This document shows positions 1 to 13,900 of a stretch of 64,000 nucleotides of DNA, one piece after another; the first letter of the stretch is position 1; each line of letters starts with the position of its first letter. This DNA is from Dermatophagoides farinae (taxonomy: Eukaryota; Arthropoda; Arachnida; Sarcoptiformes; Pyroglyphidae). Location of the stretch: positions 1,798,001-1,862,000 of the forward strand of contig NC_134678.1 in assembly GCF_024713945.1 (NCBI RefSeq). The letters run 5' to 3'. The position numbers and the translations under genes were made by a program. Below the pieces are notes generated by a model, which saw only the letters and a program-made list of their open reading frames with translations, had not been told where the DNA came from and made no database searches.

Positions 1-1982
1 CTTTGTCTGGCTATAGTCTAAAATAATTCATCTCTCAATGAATCCATATACTGACACATACACACACACACAGATCATTCATTTGTCTCTTACAATTGGT
101 ATTTTTATATTTCTGGCGTGAGAGTCACATATACATACACACAACTACAACAACAATTGGCAAAAAAGCATAAAAGATCGAGAGTGTGTAACGGTAGCAT
201 TGCACATATACCGCTTTCCCCTATTTTTTTTTCTCTTTATTTCTTTAAAAATACCATATGCACTTTGGAGCCAATGTTGCTGCCTGGATCTCTTGTTTTT
301 CTTTTTCTTCTTCTTCTTGAATATGGCCAATGATGAAAGAGAGACCTGAGTTATAGAAAACTTGACTGATAGAAAAAAAAATTTTTCTTTTCACGATTAA
401 ATAGATAGATAGGCCAAAAAAAAATTTCTAAGTCATTTCAGTGTAGTTTGTGTGTGTTCACTCTGTTTTATATGGTGCCATTTATTCGTTTCCGTAACGT
501 TACCCTGTTAGGTTGTTGTCGGTGTGTCCGTAATTTTTTTTTTTTTTTGGCGTTTACATGTTGCAACATGTCGAGACTTTTCTCTTCTGATGACGATGAT
601 GTGTGTGTGTGCGATCCGTTACCAATAATGTGAATGAAATGTGAATACCGCTAGGAGGAAATATTTTTTTTTTTTTTTTTTTGATGCAAGAAGAGAAATC
701 TGACTGACTGACTGACGATTTTATCCACCACAAAACAAAATACACTCACGTTTTATACATGCACATACAAACATAACACACAATACACAGACGCCGTTGA
801 TGCCGACAATATTTTTACAACAACAACGACAACGATTCTTTGGTTATGCGTGTTGTTGTTAATATACAAAAAAAAAAAAAAATAAAAAGAAAAAAATCAT
901 TCAATCGTCAGTGTGTGTATGGCTGCCATACGATTTGTTACTCCCTTTGTACATGTGTGTTCTATGTGTATGTATAGGAAATGAAATTCTTTTTTTCTTG
1001 TTATAAGAATTTTATTGTTCCGTATTTTGAATTTTCCGTTTCATTTAAAATTTTTTTTTTTTTTTGTTAATGTAAAAATTGATTTCTTGTTTTTTTTTCC
1101 ATTCATCGATTTTTTTTTTGTTGATCAAAATCGTTCAGTGCATATTCATGATCTGCATTGTTTTTTTTTTTTTTTTTGTTAATTTTCACACTCCAATAAA
1201 CACGTGTTGCACATATCAAGAATTTCAAGAACAATATTCAAAAAAAAAAATCGTACATTGTGAATGCACTAATAATCTCCAGTAACTCACCATCATCATC
1301 ATCATTTATTTATCGTTGAAAAAATTCGAATCGAATGTTTTTGTTTTGTTTTGTTATTGTTGTTGTTGATCGATTTGAATGTGGAGATTGTCAACAAAAA
1401 AAAATTTATTTTTTTTTCGTCTCCCAAATTCGGCGTTTCATATTCATCAACAACAAAACTAAGATGACCAATGAAATTCGAAATTCGAATGTGATTGGAA
1501 CCCACAGACACATTAATTCAATCAAAAACACATGAAAATCACATGAAAATCGAAAACATTCAACAATAGATTTTTCGAATTGTTGTTGCCTTGGTCATTT
1601 TTTTTTTTTTTTTTTGAAAATTTCATCCATTCAAATAACTATGTCAACCAATTTAGTGTGTGTGTGTATGTTTATGAAATGTAATGAAAAACAACGATTA
1701 AAACGTCTGTTATCATCAAATGCCTACTAACCCAAATTTTATTTCTTATGATTTTTTTGGTGGTGCTGCTCATGACTAGATTGGTTCAAGACTCGTGACA
1801 TGAACTTTTTTCTTGATTCTCTTAATCTGTTCGGTATTTTTTCATGTGTGTTTGTGTGTGTGTGTTTAAATTGTGATTGAATTTCCAATGAAAAAAAAGT
1901 GAAACTTTGTACACGAATCATCATCATAATTATGGACTAATATTATATTCTAATTTAAATGCCAATTATGATACAATAATAG
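1..1982. other. Repeat-rich upstream region with no gene seen
   Basis: This stretch holds (CA)n/(GT)n, (CATCAT)n and many short poly-T and poly-A runs. The open frames are short and made of homopolymer-derived Phe/Lys or repeat-derived His/Thr, so none is called a gene. It probably contains the promoter and any 5' untranslated exon of the zinc-finger gene starting at 1983. An AG dinucleotide sits immediately before that ATG, but its pyrimidine tract is weak. Confidence 0.6.
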
Positions 1983-4900
1983 ATGTCAAGTATCGGAAAT
2001 ATCGATATGATGACCCTTCAACAGAAACCGGCTACAAATGCATCTGCATTAGCCATAAATTCAGCTACAATTTCAGCCAATAATAATTCAATGTTAAATG
2101 GTAATCAATCATCATCTGTATCAAATAATAATAACAATGGTATCAACATTGGTCATCAACGTTTGGATGATACACGATTAGAATTGATACGATTACGACG
2201 AACAAATGATTATTTTCGTGAAACATTAGCCACAAATGAACATTTGATACGTTTATTGGAAGGCATTCGTGAATGTCTTGAACGTCGTAATGATGATTTA
2301 ATGGAAATTTGTACATGTAAAAATTTTTTACGTCCAGAATTTTCACAAGAATTGGATAGTAAAGATTTATTAAAAGATTTATATACACAATATTATCAAG
2401 CTAAACATGGATTACCTGTAAATCTTTCATTAACAAATGTATCATCCGATCTTTCATCATCATCATCATTATCATCATCACCACCATCATCATTGTCGTC
2501 ATCGCCTACAAATAAATTAACAAATGGTTATCATGGAAGAAAATCACCATCTTCATTAAAATTATCATATTCCGATAATAAACGTACAACACCACCAAGA
2601 GTGGATACAACACAATCATTATCAACATCACCAAGTTCAACATCGAAATCATCACCAACTACAACGACGAAAACGAATAATATTCATAACAATAATTTCC
2701 ATCATGCACATATGATGCATATACCGACATCACCATGCGGTTCATCATCATCAGCATCATCATCATCATTATCATTATCACCAACAACAACAACGACAAA
2801 CACCTCTTCCTGTTCAACGACAACTAAACAACAACCATTATATAATCAACGAGATATTGAATCAATAAATGTATCATCATTATCACCATCAGCAGCAGCT
2901 ATTCTAACAATATCGGCTGCATTAGCTGAAATGGCTAATAATGGTAAAAGTAATGGTCAAAAAAATCGATCATCATTGTATGAACAGGCAAAAAATGCAA
3001 CAGCTGTTTTACAAGCTGCAGCTACCTCATCATCATCATCATCATCATTAGTAAATATCTCCAAAAATGATTCAAATTTAAATTCCATTCAAAATGATGA
3101 TTCAAATTCATCACATTCATTGCAGGATAATCTTGTCATGACTACTGATGGTGGTACAGCAACTAATGGTTGTCGATCGAATTATCGAAATAATATTGAT
3201 GATGATGATGAATGTTGTAAAGAAAATAATGAAAATCATAATGTCGATGATGATCATCATCATAACAATGCTGATGATGATGATGATGATGAAGATCAAA
3301 AATATTCAATAAACGGTAAATCATTGGTTATTGATGATAATTCATTATCATTAGAAAATGGAATCAATCATGGTCATCGTAATAATAACCATAATAATCA
3401 TGATGATAATGATGATGAAGAAGATGATGAAAATGTTGAGATTGAAATTGATGATATTGTTGATGATGGTGATGATGTAAGAAAAAAAGTCAATGGAACT
3501 ATTGAATGTTCAATTAATAAGAATGAAGATGAAAGTAATGATGCAACAACAACGACGACGACGACAACGATAACTGCCGATGCGGATACCGATACGGATA
3601 TTGATAATCAAACAATAACACGTCCAACAAGGTTACCAATACTTAAATCTATGTTATCACCTGGTGATGATGATACAATGATGACCGAAGAAAAAATTGG
3701 TATGTGATTCTGATTTTATTTCCTTGTAGAAAAGCCTTTTAAAAATATTTATATCATAATTACTAATTTTTTATATTTGTCATATCGGAAAAAGACCATT
3801 ATTATCAAATCCACACAAAAATTAGATATTTTAGACATTTTCAATCAACGTCATTCATCATCATCATCATCATCATCATCACGCTTTTTATCTGTCTATA
3901 AGAAAAAAAAATTCATTTCATTGAAATTCAAAATATTCATGTGTGTAATTGGGTGACCTTCGTTTTGTTTTTTTTTTTTTTGAAAAAAATGATGACAATA
4001 TTTTTTATTTTGTCAAACATACAAATTATTCAAATTATAAGGAAATCATCGTATGAATCCTTTTTCCTTGATTTTTTGTTATCATCATTTTTTGCATTGA
4101 AATTCTGTCCAATTTCAATTTCTGGTTCGATTGTTGTTTATATATTATATATATACCTGATTTATTTTTGTCTCTATATGTGCAACATGCAGATATAGAT
4201 AGATAGATGTCTTTAAAGGGCAAATAATTTATTGATTTTTTCTTGTACTTTATTTTTTTTCTGATTATATCATTCGAGAAAAAAAGAAAAAAAAACTTAA
4301 CCATCGTCATCATCATCATCATCATATATGGTGAATGATGGCAAATCTCTTTTCTTTTTTTTTTGCTAATTGTGTATATGGCAATAAGATAAGATAAAAA
4401 AACACACACACACTGCTTGCTGCTGCTGTTGGGTACTCTATACTCTACTCTACTAACCCGATGCTCTTTTACCTAGATTCCTTTTTTTTATTTCAGGTCG
4501 ACGGGTATCATCATCATCAACATTATTATTGAGGTCATCAAGAAGAAAAAAAAAGAAAGAAAAATCTTGTTGTTACTGGTTATCGACGACGGTTATGATC
4601 GGTAGTGATAATCATCATGATGATGATGGTCATGGTGGTTATTCATCTAATCGACCTTTTTTCTGATCAAATCTTTTTTTTTTTTTTTGGTTTTGGTTTT
4701 TGGTTTTTATTGATTCCGCTCACAAAAAAATTAGCGCCACTGACCAATGTTGATGTTTGGATTATTCAGTTATATACACTATACCCATACTTTTTTATTG
4801 TTTTTCCAATGAATTATCAATAGATAACTGTGGATATATTATCGAAAAGAAAAAGCAAAAAAAAAAAATTCAAAATTTGATCCTAAATCAATGTTATTTT

Positions 4901-7900
4901 TTTTGTCGTTCTTTTTTTTCTCCGTATAAATATATATGTCACACAATTACCTTGACACATGGACTAATTTTTGGACACCATCATTACATTACCACCACCA
5001 CCACCACTATGATTATCATAGTCAGGAATGATGATGATGATGATCATCATAACATACATAGATTTTGTATGTATAGAGAGTATATCTAAATAAATAATTG
5101 TATGCCAGTGGTGTTTGTCGTTCTCTTGAACGAATATATATATATATATAATATATGGAGAGTATTATATTGATAATGGTGGTGGTTGTTTGTGTGTGTG
5201 TGTGTCCTCAATCGCACAGGGTACACAAAAACCGGTGTTTATACACAACCCAAGTTTGTTTTGGTCATTCATGGCGTAATAATGATGATGATGATGATTA
5301 TTATATTCGTATATGTGATGCAGCAGCTTTTCTCTGTATTTGTCTATGTGCAATGTGTGTGTGTGTGTATGTTTGTCTGTATGCAATTTCGGTTTTTAGG
5401 GTATGAATGCCATGATAAAAAGAAAAAAATTGAGGTCAACCATTTTTATTTTTCATTCATTCATTCATTCTTTCTTTTTTTTCTAACTTGGAAGCTAACC
5501 AAACGAATCGAATTGTGTGAATAAAAACAAACGCCAAAGTCAAATAGATTGGCTCCCAAAAAAAAAAAAAAAAAAATATCCTGAATAGTTTTCAATGTAA
5601 AAAATGTCTGTGTGTGTGCGTGCTTTGCACTGTGTGTAAACGGTACTTTCGTAACTTGTTTTTATTTTTGCTACCCTGATTATTCAAAATAAAAAAAAAA
5701 ATTTGTGGGGTGGAGAAAAGAAAAAAAAAATTACAGTGAAAAAGTTTATTTATTCAATTTTTTTTTCTTTGTTTTGTTATTGAAACATTTTTCTTTTTTA
5801 AATGAGGGTTTTTTTTCTCTCATTTTCTTACACTTGTCTTGACTTAGTCATCATCATCAAATATATATATATGTCGAATTGAATTGAATAAGTCAGTTGA
5901 TTACATTCGCCAACGATCAATCGATTATGATTTCAGCATATGACTTTTGTGTGTGTGTTTTTGTGTGTGCGTATTGGGATGGACGAATCATTATCATCAA
6001 CTTTGATATATAGAATGAAATCAGGTTAAATCCTTATCTTTTGAATGATGATGATGATGATGATGGGTGGTGGTTTTTTTTTTTTTTGTTTCGATGTTTA
6101 TCAAAAATGATGACGATGATGATGAAAGATTGACATACAGATTTTTTTTTCTACATTCTCTTGTAATTAATTTCAGAATGATGGCTTGACTACCCCATTT
6201 TTTTCTAATTTTTTTTTTTTTTTTTTTTTGATAATAATCAAACTTGTTATTAATTCTTATAATAACTAGGTTATCTTTCAATTGCATTGAATTTATTTGC
6301 GAAAATACTTGTAATCATTATATCAATAGTGAGGGTGTTTGTATTTGTATAATCTTTATTTTTTTTTGTGTGTATGATGCATGATGTACACATATGCTGA
6401 TGATGATGATTATATATTCCCACTTGTTGATCCACTCTGTAAATGAAAACCAATACAAAGATTAAAATTCCAAGAATATAAAAAAAAGAAAAACTTTCGA
6501 TACATTGTTGAAATGATTTTTTTTTTACTTCCTTGATGATGATGATGATTGTCAATATTGGATATTTTTTTGTTATTTAATATCTTATTATGTTATATCA
6601 TTTAAATCTTATTGATTGAGATGATCATTTTGATGATATGTATTCAATTTAAATATAGGATGATGATCTAGGTTTTTGACAATTTTTTTTATAATCTTTT
6701 AAAATTAATGATAAAAATCAAGTAAGGGTACCAATGATGATTGCATCATGCACGTCATCATAATAATTTTTTTTTTTTTTTTTTTTGGTTGCACTTGAAT
6801 GACGATGATTATAATTGTATGGAAAATTTTTTTTTTGTTATTTCCATTCTCTATTTTTTTTTTTGTTTGTTTGTTTGAATAATTGCAATGAAGGGTTGCC
6901 ATTATTGTTGTTTGCATTATTAACGTGTGTAATTGATTGATTGATTGATTGATTTGTTGCTGCTTACATAAACATAAAATCTGGAAAAATCCCAGAAATC
7001 ATTGTCGTTGATAATGATGTTGATGATGATAAAATGAAAGGAGTGAAAGAGGAGGGTATATATACATCGTATGATCTTATGTGCACCAATATCTATAATC
7101 ACAGCTACAGTGAATACATAGATTTATCATCCATAATCATCATTGTCGTCATCATAACTTCCTTGTTTTTTTGTATGCATGTGTTAAACATAATTGAATT
7201 CATCACTTGACGATAATCGTCGAGTTTCGTTATAAAAATTTAACTATGATATATGATATATATGATCATATTAAAGTTTTTGCTACAATTAATCAGAAAA
7301 TTGAAACAAAAACGTCAATATAATGCACATCTACGAATTTAACCGAGAGGGTGTTGTTGTTGTTGTTGTTGCTAGTTCGAGAAACGACTACCAAATCATC
7401 AAGATTATTAAATTCCAAAAAAAAAGAAAGGAATAAATAAAAAGAAATGAAAACTTGATCGCGCCCAGCATTCAATGAGATGATGTACAGGATTTTTTTT
7501 TTCTCAACAACAAAAAAAAACTTTGCTTTTCCACCCTTCATTCATTCAGTGACTTTCGTATGCACACCTATTCTTCTTATAGAAAAATCAAAATACAAAA
7601 CTTGCTATACTCATCGATTTTACTGTTTGTGTGTGTTCATTTTGTTGCCAGTTGCATTTGGTTGATTGACCTAAATTCTATATTTTTTTTCTCATTCTTT
7701 TTATTCATGTGTGATGTTGATGATGATCGACATATGAAACAAGACGAAGAAAAAAAAATTCCAGTTATACCGTATTACTTGCTATATATATATGGTGTAT
7801 GTTATTTCATTTGTGAATACAAAGTCAAATGCAAATGTATCGTACTTCCAAAAATAAAAAAAAAATGTGAATCCTTTCGATTATTAAAGGTCAACGATAC

Positions 7901-10900
7901 AATGATGAATTTTTTTTTTCGTATATGAATAATCCATATGAATGATGAATCATTATTGATTATGATGATGATGATGATATTTAATGACATCAAAAATCAT
8001 GTTTCATTCGTTCGATATCGATTGATTGTATGTGAAACTGGCCAGTGTGTCTTATATGTAAAAACAATAATAAAATAGTATATACCTGCTGCTGCTATAT
8101 CATGTGTGTGTTTGCTTGCATATATAGAGTGAGGGTTAGATGAAAGATATCCAGAGTCGATGGTCGATTTGTAAATGAGGACACATGAAACTATAGTATA
8201 GAACAAGCGGGTAGCCAACCATTCTCACCTTGATCTAATTTCTTTTGATTTGCCTTTAATTTTCATTTTGAATCTCTTTTCATAATTTGTTTGGTAGTCA
8301 TACACACATACACACAATCACATTTTTAGTTTATAATACATACCTCCTTCTTCATTTGGTTGTTTACTAAATGGCTTCCATTTTGGCCAGGCCATAATTT
8401 TGTTGGTTGTTGTTATTATTATTAATTATTAAACTCCATAGTGACCAAAAATATTAATTCAAGAATATAAAGAGAGAAGGAAAAAAAAATCTAAAGTGTG
8501 AATGAATATAATAAAATTAGATTATCTTGAAACGAGAAAAAAAAACCAGCCATATATAGAATCGGTCTTGATCCACAATATTCGTTCGTTGATTCACATA
8601 TTGTTCCATATTTGATTTTTGATTATAGTGAATTCTCAATTGCTCTTATCATTTTATGTTGTTTTTTTCTGTTGCTTCACTTTTAATATTTATTTTGGTT
8701 TTGTTTTTTTTTCATTATGATCGTTTATAGATGAGAATAATTTTTGTCTGGATTCTTTCTTGTTTTTTTTTTGTTTGTTTCAAATATTTACCAGACTTAT
8801 CAAAACAGATTTTCCACACTATCCAAGCGAATTTAGTGGTTGTTTTGATTCAATTTTTTTTATTTCGGTCATAGATAGATTACATTTCGGACGCTCACTA
8901 TCAAATATCTGTTTGTATGTGTTTGATAATGAACTTGAAAAATTAATGTTTACTTTTCATTTTCATTTTATTTTATTTGAAATCTTTTTATCCGTTTTTT
9001 TTTAATATTTGATATGATAACCTTTTTAACTCTGTCTCTCTCTCTCTCGTATCTGTTTCCATTCGTTATTACAATAAAGTAAATCGAATGTGAAAAAAAA
9101 TATTGAATTGCTAATGAATCCCATACACGCTTTCGTTTCGATTTTTTTTAGCAATTTTAAATATTTACAATAAAAATCTCAAAATTGCCTCTATTGTATA
9201 TATATATAGATAAGTTTTTACTGAATTGACTGGCAGAAAAAAAAACAAAATCATATCGATCATTCATTTTTTTCCATTCTTTTTTTTCATTGTCACCTTT
9301 AATAAATGGAGACGAGATAACAAAAACAAACCTTGAGGTACATATAATATACCAATACCAATGAGAAATAATAATAATTTTTTGCACATAGTCATTGAAC
9401 TTTTGTGTATGTATTTTTACCATAGAAATATGAATATGAATTTTATTTTCTTTTCTTTTCATTATTGCATTGCAATCATAATTATTGTCACTTTGTGTGT
9501 GTGTGTGTGTGTGTGTGTGGGACGTTTCTTATGTCACGAAAAACAATCTCACTAAGTTGAAACTATTAATTTTGTGAATTAATAATTTGAGCAAAAAATG
9601 ATGAACATTTGTTTTTTGCATTTCTTCAAAAATTTCGCCAATCAAATAAAATTCAAAAAATTTGGGTTCTTCACACACACATACTTGATTTCTCTTTCTA
9701 TTATCTAATAATAATGATAATAATGATAATTTCATTTTTTTTCTCCTTTCACGTTCCAAATGATTTCATTTTTTTTCGGTTTCGGTGTTATGCTACCAAT
9801 TTCGGTCATTATTATTTTGCATACCCGCTTATTTTGTTGTTGTTTTTCTATATACGATACACAAATTTTAGCTAATAAAAATAATGTGTGAATGAATGAT
9901 TCAAATAATGATCATGGAACTTTATTGGCAAGTTTTGTTTTCTCTTTTTCTCTCTCTCACACATGCATGCATTCAACAAACCACGGCTACAATTGTCATC
10001 GACAACAACAAGTTACTTGTTACCTATCACACTCGATTTGATTGATTGATTGATATTGTATGTGTCGGTTGGTTGATTGGCTTGTTGGTTGTTTGATTCG
10101 TTCGTCTTTTGTTGTTACATTTACTGAATATTAACCCCGTTCATTCATTCATTCATTGTATTTGATAAGTTTGTCATTTGTTTCCTGATTTTATTGTTTC
10201 ACATTTCAATTGTATTTTAATCTATACATATATTCAGGTCATACATCGTTGTCTCGATATACAGAAGAGAAAAACAAAACTCAACAATTCCATTGCTTGA
10301 CGAATGTGGAATTGTTGAGTTTTGTTTTTTGTTTTATTTTCCTCATTGGAATTCATTGTTTTTTTCAGTGATTGAGGTTAGCATCTTGGCGATTATATCT
10401 TCATATATCCAATTGTTGTTAAAAGAATTTGTATGTACCAAGTACCGAAAGAGTTTGCTTTTTTTTTAAATATAACGGCGAGAAAGTTACTGTGTGTGTG
10501 TGTGTGTGACCGAAAACGCGCGTTTGCAATGACCTTAATTTTTTTTTCTTACTTTTTTCTACTTACATTTGCTGTCTTATCATTTTTTTTTCATTTCTGT
10601 CACCCAATTTTTTTGGCAATCTCTTTCTGTGCGAGATGGGAAAGCATCCCCAAAATTTTTTTTTTTTCATTTGAAAAAAAAGAACCCTGATGAAGAAATC
10701 TACCTAATTATCATTATGATAATGATTGGTTGGTTGATTGGTTAGTTGGATGTTTCATTGATCTCATTCTGTTGTCGGTTTTTTTTTAGTGCCATCGTAA
10801 TCATCATAATCATGATGAAGTGATAATGTCCGGGTTTCTCCTTCACTTCAAATGATAACCAACATTTTTGGTGTTATGATTTTTGTTTTTCACATCAAGT

Positions 10901-13900
10901 TGGCTTTTATGTGTGAACATTGATGATATAAATTGGTCGATCCCTTTTTTCTTTTTTTTTTTTGATGATCTTTGATCTTCTTTTTTTTTCTTCTTTGCTC
11001 GAAAATAAAAATCCATATACACTGACTGATTAGGCAATCGTCGTCGTCGTCGTCGTCACGATTAGACTCGTGGGTCGATGCTTAAAAAGTTTGTTGATGT
11101 TACAGAACAAAATGAAAAGAATATAATTGTATCTGTGATGTGTGTGTGTGTGTGTAATGTGTCTTTTCCCAAAAAAAAGTGTATGATGATGAGTTTTATT
11201 TAACTGTATGTAAGAGTGATGGTTGCTGAGATGTTATAATTTTTTTTTTCGTCCTAATTTTCCAATACCACACACACACACACACACATACATTATTTGA
11301 AAAAAAAATCGCAATGGCGATAATATACAACAAATATAGACACAATTTTTTGTGTTTGTAAACAAAATCGAATAAATGAAAACTGGCGTAACTCGGCGTA
11401 TGGCCTGTGTATAACGACCGTCGCCCGATTCAACATGTGTTCAGTTGAACAATGAAATAAAAATTTTTTTTTTTGATTGATGAATTGAATTGAAATGAAA
11501 TGAAATGAAATAAAAGTAGGTAATAATATGACAAAGCTTTAAAAAAGCACACGCAGTGTGTCACGTTCTTCTTTTTTTTTTTTTTTTTTTTGGTTGGGTT
11601 TTTTCTTCTTTTCGCCCTCTCTTTTTTTTTGTTTTCTTTGGAGCATTTTATTTGTTGGAGTATAAAAACATACTTGAGATTCGGCATTTTTTTTTTGCAT
11701 AAATGAATGAATGAATCTGAACAACAAAATGAGAAAAAAAAATAGCTGAAACTGTCACAAACATTCTCCGGGTATATAATAATAATAATAATGAACAAGA
11801 CTTGATCATCATCCATCCTAAGCGAACAACAACAAAAAAAAACCCGCAGAACAACGAATGAATGAATGACGAAAAAAAACAACAACAACAACAACAAACA
11901 AACAAACAAAATTCGGGCAAACGAAAAAAAAAATCATGGCAAATGACAGCAAACGCGTTATTGCCTATGTTCATGTGTAAGTGTGTGTGTGTGTGTGTGT
12001 TTGGTTTAACCTAGATTTTATTTCATTTCATTTCTTTCTTCCCCCCCCCTCCCATTCTTTATCCATTAACAGTATATGTGATTTTTTTTCTGGGTTCACC
12101 ATTTCATGTTTGACGTTTAAATTTTCGATCATTTTCATTTCGATTTTTTTTTCGTTTTTGCGAATGATGATGATTAAAACCAAAAGTGAATTTCTTGATC
12201 TTTCATTTATATATCGAACAGCGAACAAAAAAAAATGAACACATTTGGTCGTGATCGTTCGTCAAAAAAAAAATAACTGAGTTTCCAACTGAGTTTTAAC
12301 AGCTTAACGCGGTCTCACTCTCTCACTATATAAGGGTTTTAACAGTTAGATTTTTTTCACATTTTTCTTTCGTTGTTATTTGGTTGCCCATTCTGATAAA
12401 ATGAACAAAAAAAAAAAAAAATAAATAACTAAATAGCCAAAACATGCATACACACATCAAAGTAGTTTGATCCATTTTCGACAAAAAAAACCACGCTGTT
12501 TTTTTTTCAAAGGTGGTGGGTGTGTTTCTTTTTTTCTTTTTGATTATGACGTTCGACATTTGATCGCACGAATAATATGAATTACTTATTCTGTAGAATT
12601 TTGTGATTTGATAATCTTTTTTTATATGGAAAAATAAAATCATTTTTTTCCACTTCTTTTTTCCTTCTTTATTGAGATTATGATGATTTGTTTTAGCAGT
12701 TTCATAATATATAATCACCACCACCACCATATTGTATATGTATGTGTGAGTGTCAATTACAATTAAAACCAACACCAATCAACCAACCAACCAACCACCA
12801 TAGTACCGATAAAATATACTGTATTAACAAAATCGTTTATTATGAAAAAAAACAGACTAAATAGGTCATCAGTATTATCATTTGAGAATGCCATCAAATC
12901 AAATAATCATCATAATTATAATTGGGAGAATACGGCACAACGATAATGATGATGATGATGATGATGATGAACAAGAAAAAAAATGAGTTCATAATAAGTG
13001 TATATATGTGTGCTTTATTTATGAAAATTGAAAATAAAAACACGTGGAATAAAATAAAAGAGGACAAATCATAATGTTTTTTTTTTTTTTTTTTTTTGGT
13101 TCATATACACACACACACAAACTCTGATGATGATGAACCAGAAATCTGAATGCTATCATAAATGATGATGATGATGATGATGAATTGTATGTATGTATGC
13201 TATTTTTTTGTTGTTGTATTAGTAACAAAAAAAATAGAAATAGAAAATGGAATGCATGACTTGTGATTATCAACATTTATCAATGTATATGTGTATTTGA
13301 CTTGACATGATGCAAATCGTATATATATATATATATGGGTCGATAGGTCGATTTGATTAACATAAATACATATCATGGATACTGATAATGATGATTATTA
13401 TGGTGATGATGATGATGATGATGATGCCTAGTACGTGTACGAATTGCACTATGTTTTTTTTATTTTGTTTGATTGTTTTGACTTTTTTTTATAATTTATA
13501 ATGATAAAATACAAATACAAATATGGATATAAAGCAGGGTAGAATTTTGTTTTCTTCTATCGAATCTATTCCAGCTGATGATGATGATGATGTAAAATTT
13601 GAAAATAAAGAAATATAAAGTCAGAGACCTTTTTACAATAACAGCAGGTGGTTAGATCTTTTTTTTCTATTCATTCATTCATTTGTAACGGTATTTTGTC
13701 ATCATCATCATCATCATCATCGTTCTCGAATGGTAGTGATTTTTTTTTTTTTTTGAATACAACAGGTAAAAGAAAAATTCTTCCTTGTCAATTTTTTTTT
13801 TCATAATACACACATATATTTCGTCTGTTCAATTGAAATGAAAATTTTTCTATTAAAATTCATTTTTTTTTTTGACAAGTTTGATGATGACCTATTCACC

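Noticed and set aside
3117-3299. Minus-strand frame rich in Ile and Met opposite the zinc-finger exon
   Set aside because: It is the reverse reading of GAT/Asp and CAT/His codon runs of the real exon.
11430-11909. 159-codon minus-strand frame in the giant intron
   Set aside because: It is made of Phe, Lys, Ser and Ile runs from homopolymers and short repeats, with no domain and no splice context.
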